This document shows positions 29,201 through 40,800 of a stretch of DNA of 64,000 bases, one piece after another. Location of the stretch: NCBI GenBank assembly GCA_036571765.1, contig BROE01000015.1, positions 4,073,332 to 4,137,331 on the forward strand. The letters run 5' to 3'. The position numbers and the translations under genes are program-made. This DNA is from Plecoglossus altivelis. Its lineage: Eukaryota > Chordata > Actinopteri > Osmeriformes > Plecoglossidae. Within the stretch, counting starts at the first letter, position 1, and each line of letters begins with the position of its first letter. A model generated the notes under the pieces. That model did no database searches. It was not told the DNA's origin and saw only the letters and a list, made by a program, of their open reading frames with translations.

Positions 29201-31137
29201 CGGGCCACTAAAGTATTAACTTTTCGTCTGGCTATTGTGTCGCTTGTACGTGTGTGTGTGTGTCTCTGCTAACCTGGTCAGGCTGGTAGGAGATGGGGGG
29301 CTGGAGGCCGGAGGAGAAGTCTCCCAGCGTGGGGGTCCCAGGAGTGTTGGGGAAGTCTGAGAAGCCAGGCTGATTGGAGTACCCAGGACCACCTATCATG
29401 ACAGGACAAACAATATACATGCAGTCAGTCCCATTCTCTGTTGTGGACGTGCTATGCTGGCATACACTGTTCATGCCCCACTACACAAGGAGCTCAGGAA
29501 ATGGACATGGGTTGCTATACTACACCCACTGCGCTCTAGTACTCTGTTGCGGACCGCTTTGGAAGGACTGTGCACACCAGTCAAATCTGGACTTTGACTG
29601 TCTGATCTGATCCCCCCCCCCCTCACCTTGACTGTTGTAGTCTGGTGTGTTTCTGCCCCCAGGTGTTAGGTTGCGGTAGGGCGAGGAGGCCGGGCCCAGG
29701 GCTGCTATCATCTCCATGACGCTGGGCAGGACCATGTGACTGGGGCTGACCGTGCGGCAGCGCTTCAGCACGGGCCCATCAGCCTCCTCCTTGATGTGCA
29801 GGTCCGGTTTGACTGGCACCGGCCTCCAGCCACACACAGGATCTATGGTGATCTCCTCGTAGTCGGAACTGGGGTGGGGGAGGGAGATGGGGATATATAG
29901 AGAGAGAGACAGAGAGAGACAAACAGACAGAGAGTATGAAAGAGAGAGACAGTGAAAGAGACACAGTGAGAGAGAGACAGCGAACGAGAGACAGCAAACA
30001 AGAGACAGCGAGAGAGACAGCGAGAGACAGACAGGGAGAGACAGCGAGAGAGAGAGGGAGAGAGACAGGGAGAGACAAGGAGAAAAAGAGAGGATAGAAT
30101 GAGACGGAGTTGCTACACAACCACAACACCAAACCCATACAAGCACCAAACCCACACGTCAACACACTCACTTCTGAATGTAGATGAGAATCCCCAGCAT
30201 GTACTGGTCCACTTCCAGTCCCTCTAACAAAGCCGTTTTGCTGCGAGAGAGAAAGGGGAGACAAGCGAGAGTGCCGTCAGACCACACAAACAGGAGTGCT
30301 GGACAGGACTCCAAGATCCTACCGAAAAGGTTTTTGTTGTCGTACTTGCAAACAGGGCACCGCCAGGTCCCCCTCTCACAGTTCAGCTGCAGGTAGGACT
30401 CCAGGTCAAAACACTGGGATTACAGACAGAAAGGCCGCGGAAGCAGGAGAGAGGGGAAGAGAGAGAGGATTAGAGAGAAGGAGACGGAGAGAGAATAGAG
30501 AGGTAGCAAGAGTAGATTAGAGAGATAGACAGAGGGAGAAAGAGGGAGAGAGAGAATTCAAGAGAGGGAGAGAGAATCCGAGAGAGGGAGAGAATTCGAG
30601 AGATTCAGAGAGAGAAGTAGAGAGGGTGAATTCGAGAGAGTGAGAGAGAGGTAGAGAGAGAATTAGCGATGAAGACAGAGAGGGAGAGAATACCGAGAGT
30701 GGATTAGAGAGATAGACAGAGAGAAAGAGAGAGAGATACAGAGAGAGGTAGAGGGCGAATTTGAGAGAGGTGGAGAGAGGATCACCGAAAAAAGGAATTA
30801 GGAAGCAAGACAGACAAAAAAAGAGAGAAGGGATTAAAGGACAACTTTTCAATTGAGTAAAAATCCTAAAAAGCAATGGTGTGTCTACATGTATGTGTGT
30901 GTGTCCTCTACACTCAGGGCAGCGTGCCCCTCACCTGTATGTGTCTGCAGTCATGCCCTCTTGCTGGCAGCTGGATGCGTCGGAACGTGATGGGGCATTT
31001 CAGGGACACCTTGATGGCCGTCTGCTCCACGCCGTCCTCTCCGTTCAGCCCCGGGGTCCCAGGGATTGTGCCGCTGCTGAAGTTCCTCTTGACTGAGAGA
31101 GGGGTGGGGATGGGGGGGTGGAGGAACCAGAGCAAGA

Positions 31138-31178
<41 letters not shown>

Positions 31179-34100
31179 GGGAGAGAGACAGGGGAACAGG
31201 GGGGGGAGAGATGGAGAGAGACAGGGGTGAGAGGGGGAAAGAGGGGGGGGCATAGAGAGAGGGGAGAGAGGGGGAAAGAGGGAGAGAGGGGGGGACATAG
31301 AGGGAGAGACAGGGGTGAGAGAGAGGGAGAGAGACAGGGAAAGAGGGAGAGAGGGGGGTGGGACAGAAAGGGAGCACTCAATCACCAGTAGAGCCCTCGA
31401 GGCTTGTTTGCAATAAGCCAAAACCGCAGTTTGTCATGGACGTTTGTTGATCATGGTGATGTTCTTTCATGGGTTTGACAACGTCCCCCCTCGCAGGTGG
31501 GCCCGTCACTCACTCTTAGTGATGCAGTGCTCAGCAGGGAGCAGCCTCTTCTTCATCAGACCCTGGAGAACGGACCGCACCGACGGCCGGTGGACGAGCT
31601 GCAACACAAAGAGATGGGACTGGGAGAGAGAGAGAGAGGGGGAGAGGGAGGAAGTGTGAGAGAGGGGGGGGAGAGAGGAGAACAAGACAGAGAGAGGTTG
31701 AGAGTTGCAGATTCTAGGCTATTGGTTGCAACACCGGTAACAGTAGTGTCTGGGCTGCGGGCCATCTTACATCTGAGCAGCAGCAGTGACTTATTCTGAT
31801 GTTCCGCCCAGGCTGGCAAGATCGCTGCTTGATACAGGGCTGTGTGGACGTCTTGTGCGCCTCCTCGAGGAGAGCGTTCGCGTTCACGCTCACCTGATGC
31901 GGCAGAGGAGAGAGGGGGAGGGGGTGGGGTTGATCGTGCTGGGTGTTTAAGAGGTGGAGGTGGGTGGAGGAGAAAAAGCTACCTCTGGAGGATGGTGTGC
32001 ACACTGACCTGTACAGAGGCTGGCCAGTTAGTGTTCATCTGTCTGTCCTCGTGGTGGTAACACTTAAACTGTAGCTCCAGATCTGGTCTGCAGGGAGAGA
32101 CAGACAAACAGACAAACAAACAAACATGAACACACACCATGAAATTCCGGCCAGTGAGATAACAGAGGACAGTGGTGTCGTTTGTCAGGTTATATGGTAT
32201 AATACGAGCTTCCAATTTTCCAGCTAGGCCAACAGAATGACAGATGGGTGACATTGCCAAAAATCCCTGTCCCCCCCCACCCCTCCCCGGTTTGGCCTCG
32301 CTGATGTGGTCTCTGACCTCATCATCAGCGTCTTGTAGACTGAGTCTCGGAGCTGGAAGGCATGGTTGCTGACGGCGAGGTTGTGCTCCAGTCGGAACGG
32401 CTCCAGCACGACCCCGTCGCGCACAGGGAAGGTCAGACGCAGGTCATCGCTAGGGTTACCTAGAGGGAGGAGAGTAAACGGTAATCGGCCAAACATCGTA
32501 TCCCACCGCGGAGCATGTCGGAATAAGAACCTGCAGTTCTAGGTCTTACCTGTAGGGGGCTGCTGGGTGTTGATGTTGGGCTTGGTGTCTGGGGGGAGGT
32601 ATGACGGCTTGGTGTCCTGCCCAGGTGACAAGTACGGGGGCATGGAGCTACCTGGTGTCATCGGAGGGGTGGGGTTCCCTCCCAGGGGGGAGCTGGGGTA
32701 GCCCATCAGCCCACGACTTCCCGGCTGGAACGCACACCAAAAAAACAACAGGGTTTATTTCTGGATGCGATGGTGCGCAGCCTTTCAATGCCACTCCTCT
32801 CCGCGACCGCGTTTGACTTGATTATAATACGGCTACGGGCATGTTTTCCCTCTAGGTAAACGAGCCGTAATAGTAGAGGTTAACTTCATTTTTTGGACCC
32901 GTACCAAAAGCGTCGGACCAATCGCAACCACCGGCTGCGGGCGGATCAGTCAAAACTAGCCGACGGGCGTAAACAAGATGTAAGACGCAGGCGTTGGCAC
33001 ATTGGGCTTACCCCGTTGACGGCGGCTTGCGTGAAGGCGTTGTACCCGCCCACACCACCAGGAGGCAGGCTGCCCTGGCCGTTGAAGGGCTCCGACTGCG
33101 AGGCATACAGGGGGAGAACAGGTACCAGTTAAACAGGACACTGATGCAATCATCAGTTATGAAAGCCAATTGATTATGTTAAAAGGGAGATTTAAGGGGT
33201 CACATTCGGAGCTGATCTATCGCAATCTCCTTCTCCCCTAGCACGTCTAAGGTCTCCTCAGGGCAACTGCTCATAGTGTGCTGGGATCGTTTTAAACCGT
33301 AATAAATAAAAAATAAATCTTTCTGAATGATTATGTGAGAGGGATTATGCATGCAAAGCTTCGTTGCCGGAAGGTCATGAGCGAAGCCAAGGCGAGACTC
33401 TTGCCGACCTTGAAGTACTGCGCAGGATTGGCTTGACCGTGTCCTGGCGGGTACTGGGCCGGGCCTGGCTGCCCCGCGGCGGCGTACTGGCTCATGAGCG
33501 GCATACGGTGGCTGGCGTAGGAAGGCGAGGGGGCCGAGCGCTGGGGGGGCCCCTGAGGGTACTGCAGCGGCTGGTTAGGGTACGGAGACATCCCTCCGGA
33601 AGCGTACTGCTGCACCGGGAAACCCTGAGGGGAACGGAAGTGGAGTTTGGGGAGTTGTGGCGTGGTGACGGTTTGACAGCTTGTTTGTTTGTTTGTTTTG
33701 GGGGGGGGGGTCTGACCTCGGAGGTGTAGGGTCGTTTGACCCCCTGCTGTCCTCCTGGGTAGCCCCCGTGCTGGGGCATCCTCGGAGCTTGGCTGGGGTG
33801 GGTGGGGTAGATGCCGCCCATGGAGGTAGGGGGCCCCGGCCGGGAGGCCACCATGCCACCGGGGGCCATCCCAGAGGGCCCGCGGGGGCCCGGGTGGGAC
33901 AGGAACTGATTACTGTAGGAGGAAGCTCCACCCATCTAGAGAGAGAAAGGGGAGGAGGGGGGGTTGCAGACGCCAAGAGCAAGAGGTTCCAGCAATAAAT
34001 TTGAAAATGTTGATAGCTGATACAAACACACCCTTGGCACAAGTGTTATGGCAGTTGCAGTAGACAGACAGGAAGGGAGTGGTGGGTAGATGGAGGGAGA

Positions 34101-36175
34101 GAGAGACAGAGTGAGAGAGAGACACAGAGAGAGAGAGACCATAAGCAAGGAGGGAGGGGGGACCCGAAGGAGATATCCCTGTAGGATTTAGAGCGTGGTT
34201 TGTCCCGGTAGACCGAATGTGCCGTGTAAACAGCCCGCTGCTGCTGCTCTAGGGCAGACCTATGCTGCTCTCTCTCTCTCTCTCTCTCTCCCTCTCCCTC
34301 TCCCTCTCGCTAATCAGAACCAGGTCTCTGGAGTCTGCCGGTGGTTTGAATTCAATTCCCCCTGTAAACTCCCCCTTCTCTCTCTCTCTCTCTCTACCCC
34401 TCCCCCAGTCCCATGTCAAAAACCCCTGCCCAGAAATGGAATGAACCGACTGGTCTGTGAGATAGTGAGCGAGATTAACTGCAGAATTATTAAGACACTA
34501 TTTTTTTTGTCATGATAAGAAATGGTTTCTTGTGGTGGGGGGGGGGAGACACGCCTCCTTCCGAAAGTGGGCGGAGCATCTCACCTGCCCATAGTTCAGC
34601 TCCTGATTTTGCTTCTCCTGAATCGCGGCGACTGTTGCCGTGGCTGTGGCGGTTGCCGTGGCGGCGGCGGCGGCCACGGCGGCGGCGGCAGCTTGGGTGA
34701 AATCGGAGGGGGGGCGAACCCCCATGCCGCCCCCGCCACTGTTAGTGGAATAACTGCAAGTACACACGCACACAAACACAACATACAATAAATATAAATG
34801 ACATGGAGTGTGTTTGCGAAGGTGTGTGTCATCGTGTATGTGAGTAGTCCTAGGCTGAGTCAGAGCTGTGGGTTGGACATGCTTATGTGAAGCTGGCTGT
34901 TCTGACATACTGAACACCAAGCAGAGCAGTGACGCAGTGAGCTGTGTAGACAAAAGTCACACGCGCGCGTACACCTATGACTAAAAGCACTGAAAATAGA
35001 ACGGAATCGACAGAGCCTTATTGGGAACTGGAAATGACTCCGTCCACCTACTTGAAATCCTACGCTCTGCTGAGGAGCGCGTTAGGAGGGGCAGCTAGTT
35101 ACCTCCCGCCGTAACCCGGTGCTGGGTTGTAGGCAGTGTTGGGTCGTCCATACAGGCCGGGCTGTCCGTAACCCTTGGAGACGGCGTCTCCGTAGCTCTG
35201 CTGTCCCATAAACTGGGAGCTCATGCTGGGACTCATACCAGGGCCGCCTCCGGGCATCATGTGACCGCCGGAGTTCCCGCCAGGACCCATGGACCCAACA
35301 AACACCTGCAGGAGAAGAAGAGAACGAGGGGGGGGGGGGCAGGAAATTATGCGATAGGACAACTTTACAGGACTGGCTGGCTTAAAGGAGATGAGGAGAT
35401 AAGATATCTCGGAAGTTGTAAATGAATTACTCGAGGGAGATGAGATAAGGTATGGTTGACCTGGACAAGGAAGTTAAAAAAATAAAAAATATATAAAAAG
35501 ATTAAGGAAAAGCTTATGGGTGAAGTCTGAAGGTGGACTAGAGGCGGTTGGTCGGGGCGGTTGGTGACCTGTCATTTCTTGTTTTCGTTTACCTGGCTGT
35601 GTGAGGGATTGGTCACTCCCCACACTGTGGTTACCACGGAGAGGGATCCTGGGGGTTGATTGGTGCCTTGTTGCCAGGAGACAGGGTCATACAGGAAGGA
35701 ACCGTCGCTGTGGCAGACAAAAACAGACGGGAGACATTTTATTATTCTTATGTCAGAGTCATTATGTGGCACACACAGAGGGAGAGAGAGAGAGGGAAGA
35801 GGGAGAGAGACAGAGAGAGAACAGAGAACCGAAAAGAGAAAGCTGTACAGCGTTAAAATGAGCAGGGCTGCTTTCAGTAAAGCTTTCAGTCATCCCTCAC
35901 ATCCTCCCTGACTAACCACAGGAAGTAGAATCTGTGGGACAGGAAACCGCCACTTCAGCGGCAGCCCATTGGATCTCGAGATCCCAGAGCTTGTCTGACT
36001 GAAGCGGAGGTAAGGGTCACATCTGAACTAGAATCGCCCGATGGGTCACCTGGTAGCAACAACCTGAGCTAGGCGACTGATGGAGACCCTCCAGGAAGTG
36101 GGGGTGGTGGTGAGGTGGGTCGTACCTGTGGGGAGTGGGAGGCAGGCCGGGTTTCATGGAGTTGAGGGGGTTCAT
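26276..36175 (-). CDS. zmiz2: ZMIZ2, zinc finger MIZ-type (SP-RING) transcriptional co-regulator (875 aa)
   Basis: PIAS-like nuclear co-activator of androgen receptor and beta-catenin, with an SP-RING linked to SUMO transfer. Coding exons 5'->3': 36126-36175, 35593-35707, 35103-35305, 34585-34753, 33717-33935, 33409-33624, 33012-33095, 32550-32724, 32318-32459, 32009-32087, 31771-31893, 31514-31619, 30935-31092, 30346-30413, 30172-30240, 29627-29868, 29274-29392, 27203-27385 (second copy 27715-27897), 26276-26383; phases agree. Start [16 protein letters not shown] parallels human MNSMNPMKPALPPAPH. An Ala/Thr-rich stretch ([18 protein letters not shown]), a Pro/Gly/Gln-rich centre, [46 protein letters not shown]...[22 protein letters not shown] (ZMIZ2 type, not ZMIZ1), [20 protein letters not shown] and C-terminal LLSLFENN transactivation motif. 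Introns are packed with GA tracts (CT in the sense strand). Confidence 0.95.
27024..28042. repeat. ~0.5-kb direct duplication of a zmiz2 exon and flanks across an N gap
   Basis: 27048-27530 recurs with an exact offset of 512 bp at 27560-28042; the pyrimidine leader 27024-27047 recurs with a 4-base difference (CAGTCGATGAG against CAGTGAG). The copies meet at a poly-C run followed by 10 Ns (27531-27540). Each copy holds the penultimate zmiz2 exon intact (27203-27385 and 27715-27897, 183 bp, phase 0/0). A C-run plus gap at the joint points to a mis-joined contig overlap rather than a true duplication. Confidence 0.93.
27531..27540. other. Assembly gap (10 N)
   Basis: Ten unknown bases between a C homopolymer and a CT/C run. 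Confidence 0.99.
28307..28522. mobile_element. Foldback MITE-like DNA transposon in zmiz2 intron
   Basis: A ~215-bp element that is an inverted repeat for nearly its full length: outer ends CTAGGGGTGTCC and GGACACCCCTGG; the left GGGCCACTGTCCTGAA pairs with the right TTCAGGACAGTGGCCC; inner 20-bp arms CTGCTCCAGCACACCTGATT and the exact reverse complement at 28445-28464. Flanking GTCTA on both sides may be the target duplication. No open frame, so non-autonomous. This end motif recurs widely in fish genomes as far as I know. Confidence 0.8.
29879..30110. repeat. GA-rich purine tract in zmiz2 intron
   Basis: Nearly all-purine on + with AGAGAGACAG units; CT-rich in the zmiz2 sense strand. Two further blocks of the same kind lie at about 30430-30780 and 31120-31370. 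Confidence 0.9.
30430..30790. repeat. GA-rich tract with ~60-base repeating units in zmiz2 intron
   Basis: AGAGAGAGGGAGAGAATTCGAGAGA-type units (GAATTC/GAATCC/GAATTT variants) recur about five times, so it is a degenerate minisatellite within a GA tract. Confidence 0.85.
31100..31370. repeat. (GA)n / GGGGAGAGA tract in zmiz2 intron
   Basis: Begins with about 17 pure GA units from 31139, then a degenerate 40-base purine repeat. Confidence 0.9.
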
Positions 36176-36229
36176 CGGAGGAATCTGGGGGTCATTAGAG
36201 GGCCCCTATACGCCTTAACCTGACAGGCA

Positions 36230-36500
36230 GTCTGTGAGGAAGACAAGAGGGAGAGGGAGGGAGAGTGGGAGAGAGACGGAGGGGGTGAATGTGGGAGAGA
36301 TAGAAAGAGGGAGTGGGACAGATAGAGAGAGCGAGTGGGAGAGGTGGAGAGCGGTAGAGGCAGAGAGAGAGAGAGAGAGAGAGGGAGTGGGAGAGAGAGA
36401 TAGGGAGTGAGTGTGGGAGAGATAGAGAGAGGGAGTGGGAGAGATAGAGAGTGGTAGAGGCAGAGAGAGAGTGGAAGAGAGGGGGGGGAGGGGGGATAGG
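36230..36500. repeat. GA-rich degenerate repeat upstream of the zmiz2 start codon exon
   Basis: GGGAGTGGGAGAGATAGAGAGAG-type units repeated several times. It lies in the intron that precedes the coding start exon. Confidence 0.85.
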
Positions 36501-37228
36501 GTTCCTCGTTATTCGTTATGTTATTAGTTTTTCAGGATTGGTGATCATCGTAGCCTGCACGTTGAAAAAGCACAAAGGAGGCGCTGCAGTCTCTGCTCTG
36601 AGCCACACATGGCAGTCGGTTTGTGTGTGTGCCCGCATCCACAGCCTCAGCCTATCACTGCCTGGCGCAGCTCTGATACCTCTCAAAGGAGGGGGAGGGG
36701 CTCCGGGCACTAAATTTAGCGTCTTGATTTTGAAAGGAATTTAAGAGAACAGAGACGCAAGGAGGCAGACCGCTCTTGTTGCAGAATATTGGCACAAACC
36801 AACGCACGCGCACAAAGAAAACACACACGACATGTTTTCAGCTTCCAGCCATTCCATTATCAGTATCTGGATCAATGTCAACAACCCCCTCATGTTCTTT
36901 CTAACTCTGTCTCCTTGCTCTTCCCCTCCCTCCCTCTACTCCTCCCTCCCTCTACTCCTCCATGTGTCTTCCCTACCTTCCTCCTCAAGATTGCTTCTTT
37001 TTTATCTCACGGTTAGCTTCTCGAACTGACATGCTAATTACCCCACTGACATCACAGATTTTCCACCCCTCCCTTTACTTTCTTCCCCCCCCCACCCCCT
37101 CCTCCTCATAGATTTGGGTCAGAGTGAGGCTCTCAAAGCTTTGAGGAGAAGCGAGGAGGAGAAGGAGTTGGGAAGGAAGGGGGGGGGAGGGGTCCGTTGG
37201 TGCATATGTGAAGCAGGAGGAGGGAGTT

Positions 37229-37229
<1 letters not shown>

Positions 37230-37277
<48 letters not shown>

Positions 37278-37367
37278 GATAGAGGGAGAGAGAGAGAGAG
37301 ATAGAGGGAGAGAGAGAATGATATAGAGGGAGAGAGAGAGAGGGAAAGAGAGAGAGAGCGAGAGGGG
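37230..37367. repeat. (GA)n microsatellite, zmiz2 5' intron
   Basis: About 18 pure GA units, then GAGATAGAGGGAGA repeats. Confidence 0.92.
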
Positions 37368-40309
37368 GAGGCGCCTCCGTCGCTAATAAGCCACCCTTCA
37401 TATATCCTCTACATGCCTCGATCGCAGCATCAAAAGGCCCAAAAAGCATCAGCAGACTTTTTTTTCCTTCCCTTCTTCAAATCAAGACGGCATCATAACG
37501 AGATCCACACCCCCCCCTCCCTTTGGGATACGGGGGGGCACACCTGAGTTTGGGGCTGACAAAAGAGAGATCACCCACCCCACCACGACCATTCCCACAC
37601 ACACACACACACACACCACAGACCCTCCAGCCCGCTGTAAAGCTTAAAGGGGGGTGGGGGGGGGCACAGCCTGTTCCAGCGCTGGAAAATGAACGGAACA
37701 CCCTGTTCCACGTTGCTTCCTTCACCGGGAGGGGAGAGTCGGAGGGGAGGGGAGGAGGGTATATGCACTCTGTCGTCCGCTCTGAGCCATGTTGCCTCTG
37801 TATCTGCATCCTGGCTCCCCCCCCCCTACACGCTGCTGCTTCCACTACTGAGGCTGCTCTCTCCTCTGGGCGGTCTCAGGCGTCTCTCCTCCTCATTCCC
37901 TCCCTCCTCTTCTCCGTAGTGCCCGGTAGTGCCCCCCTCTGCCTCTCTCTCTGGAATACCACACAGAACGGTTGCCTAATCCCTCTCGTCGGCGTATGCC
38001 ACAACTGCATAAACACCTAAATGAAGACACGCTTGAAAGGAACTTCCAAGCCGGTGAGCTCCAGTGATACCCTTTCCAGCCTAGGGATAAAAGCCGTGTT
38101 TTTATCAAACACTACTGTGCAGCAAACTGAAAGGCGTGCTTTGACACCCATCAAACGCGTGTCTGAGAGTGCATGTGTGCGCACATCCCCATGATGGCTG
38201 CGTCACAGCTGTAAAATGTTTGAAATGAAGTCAGAACAACATGTGTCAAAACGAGTCAAGCCACCTTTTATGACTCACATCACACTGAGTAAAGTCACCA
38301 GATTTGCATATTCAATCATATCCTGGCTAGTATGTTACTAATACCGAACTCAAACCACTTCCATGAGGCTGGATGAACTAAACCCAGGGCGAATAACGTC
38401 ATGTTCTCTGCCCTAAAAGGCGTTGATTAGGGATATATAAAGCAACCAAAGTTGTTACATTTAGAGAAAACTGATGGTGAATTATTTACAACTTTACTGA
38501 GGAAATGAGAGGCAGAGAAGTAGTCTGTCTTGCCGAACACGCCTGAAAGGATTCTGACGATTCTGGTGAGGTGTGACTTTGGCCACTTTACCACTCCCGC
38601 TGGAGAGCGAGGTCACGTTATAAGTAGTGGGATGCGAGGGCTTCACACATCACCACAATACTTTTGGCCCCAAGCGTATTCAAGGTGAGGTTGGGCACTG
38701 ATATCAGTCGGTCGACATGACCGGACACACGGACGGCGTTGGAATTCATCTCAAATGTCTTTTAGGTCCTGGATCTGTACAGCTCAGTTAGTCCCCCCCC
38801 CCCCCCAAACTCTTAAACATTTCTGAATCGACCTCACTTTTGTGAATGAGGGTGCTATCTAGTCAAATCCTCTCGTTCTACAGGTGGGAATAGGAATTCT
38901 AAGGCATAAAAATGTAATTTCAGACAACCCTGAGGAAAAGCCTTGTCTTGCTTCAGCTTGACAATGCCCCCATGTACATAGTAAGGTCTGTGCAGAAATA
39001 GAAATACGGTGTTCCCCATATTAACGCCGATCAATAATTTACTCCCCTGAGACCGGAGGGTACTTTTTACGTAACGAGTTCTCAATCTACACACAGAGAT
39101 GCCACTGAGACAGTTCCAGGTGGCAGGGCCTTTTCAGGTCAGACGGTGGGGTCGTCGCCTCATTAGAAACAGATATAAAGTCAGCTTGGATACAAATTGA
39201 TCTCCTGGGATATACCTGGTTACAACAAACTAATCTATTCCAACTGAATGTTATACTAGGAGTGCAATTTAACTGTCTTATTTAAGACCATGGCCATCTG
39301 TAGATTAATCGCTACACTGTCAAAAAAAACTAAAAACCTTTGAAACTGCCACCTAAACAAATGACTAACAGAATACCACAACTGACGGCGACATGAAGGT
39401 TTTACAGTCAACAAATAGGCCTTAAGTGGGAATCATGCTTGTGAAACTCTAGATAAGAAATTGCACCCCCCAAAAAACATTACAAACTCTATTTCCTCCC
39501 ATGTTTAGCACACAGCGTGTAGATACCATGTCAGCCTCCGCTATATTTCCTACTCGATAAAGTTTGCATGACGAGGCAAGAGTACTTTATAGTGGCTGTT
39601 TGACCATTAGATCACTGGATTTGCTGTGGAAGTGACAACGCAACAGAATAGGTAACAAGTCGCATATGCTACCATGCCTGCTTGCCTAGGTTACACGCTT
39701 GAGATGTATTGTGTAGTGCGCGCAATTGGTTGTTGCGACATTTATTCACACAGAATAGTTAAGAGAATTCCAAAGCAGTCCGACACTGTACCCACCACTT
39801 CAGAGCGTGCTGATAATGTTAACAATGGAAGACATTTTGTTTCACCTAACCTTGTAGCTATATCTTTTTATATGAGGGTGCAGAGGTTACGACATGGGTT
39901 TGTTTACTAGGACCACTTGCTCCGGACTATTAACAAGCATCGTCATATTTTCATTCCGAAATACATGCGTAGTCCATATTCGCGCGCATACGTGCCAAAC
40001 TATTACGTTCCTTTCAAGCAATAGCTGTCAAAAGCTGTAAGCAGCAACCGATAAACATTCTGCTTTCCTCCAATGCTAGCACTCACGTTAGCTTGCACGC
40101 AATGTCTCTGGTGGTGAACGGGCATGAAGCTAACGTAGCTAAAAAAAAAAAGAGAAGAAGAAAAAAAAAAAAGAAGGCACTTATTGGGTTGACATTAGCG
40201 GAATAGATTATTAGTCTGGTAGTTAGGTGACAGCTGGCAAACAACGAGTCAAGTATGCTAGTCAGTAGCCTATCTGACTTTCCATGTTGCTCAGCCTACA
40301 TGTACTTAC

Positions 40310-40800
40310 CTTTTGACTCAAACTGCCTGGCGTGGTTGAGTGAATTGTCAGAATCCGTTTTCTCTTGATGCTAATGGTTTGAGCTACGGAGCTGGCTATC
40401 CCAAGATCGTTGAAGGGGTGTGAGATCAACACAATCTGGATACTCGCCGTTTTGGATTTGTCTCCATAAAGCAGTCAAACGATCTGATCGTAACATCCAT
40501 GTCCTCAATTGCAAACGGCTACCCGTGGTTTAGTGCCTACACGTGCCCCAAGAGTCCACGCAGAGCAAGGGAGCTATCATTGTTTTGGACCTCCGGCGGA
40601 GGTTTGGACCTCTTGAATGTTGGAAAGTCAGACTGGGAGGCCGTATCCTAGCAAAGCTTGCTGGCTTGGTTGCATAGCTCCCTCACTGACTATTGCACAA
40701 TGGCTTGCTAACATATTCATGAGATCACGGGGCCGCGAGTCTCCGATGGGAGAAAAGCATTTTTCATGTCCTCCTCACATAGACGCCTAGACTTCTCTCT
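40310..40800 (-). promoter_or_regulatory. Probable zmiz2 non-coding first exon and promoter
   Basis: On the - strand, AGTCAAAAG|GTAAGTACATG at 40310/40309 is a textbook donor, and the sequence upstream in the gene sense has local GC-rich patches (CCTCCGGCGGAGG at about 40590). The exon's 5' limit is not visible; the coordinate 40800 is only a guess. Confidence 0.45.

Larger units (their letters stand above)
36176..40309 (-). other. zmiz2 5'UTR end and long first intron; no gene seen
   Basis: Starts with a few leader bases of the coding start exon, then purine tracts, C/G homopolymers and unique sequence. Frames up to 165 codons (37523-38020) are low-complexity and match nothing I recognise. 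Confidence 0.55.

Noticed and set aside
29520..30264. Long reverse-strand frames rich in Ser/Leu (up to 211 codons)
   Set aside because: Read-through of a GA/CT tract next to a genuine zmiz2 exon at 29627-29868.
30876..31421. Several 110-171-codon frames on both strands
   Set aside because: Translations of a purine tract (Arg/Glu/Gly or Ser/Leu/Pro) plus a piece of the zmiz2 exon 30935-31092.
26276..36175. Calling this gene zmiz1
   Set aside because: The [26 protein letters not shown] region, the MNPLNSMKP start and the ppia/ogdh neighbours all fit ZMIZ2; ZMIZ1 reads QYMWGILNAIQ there.
37477..38020. Overlapping 122- and 165-codon frames in the zmiz2 5' intron
   Set aside because: Low-complexity composition, no homology recognised, and no conserved partner exons.
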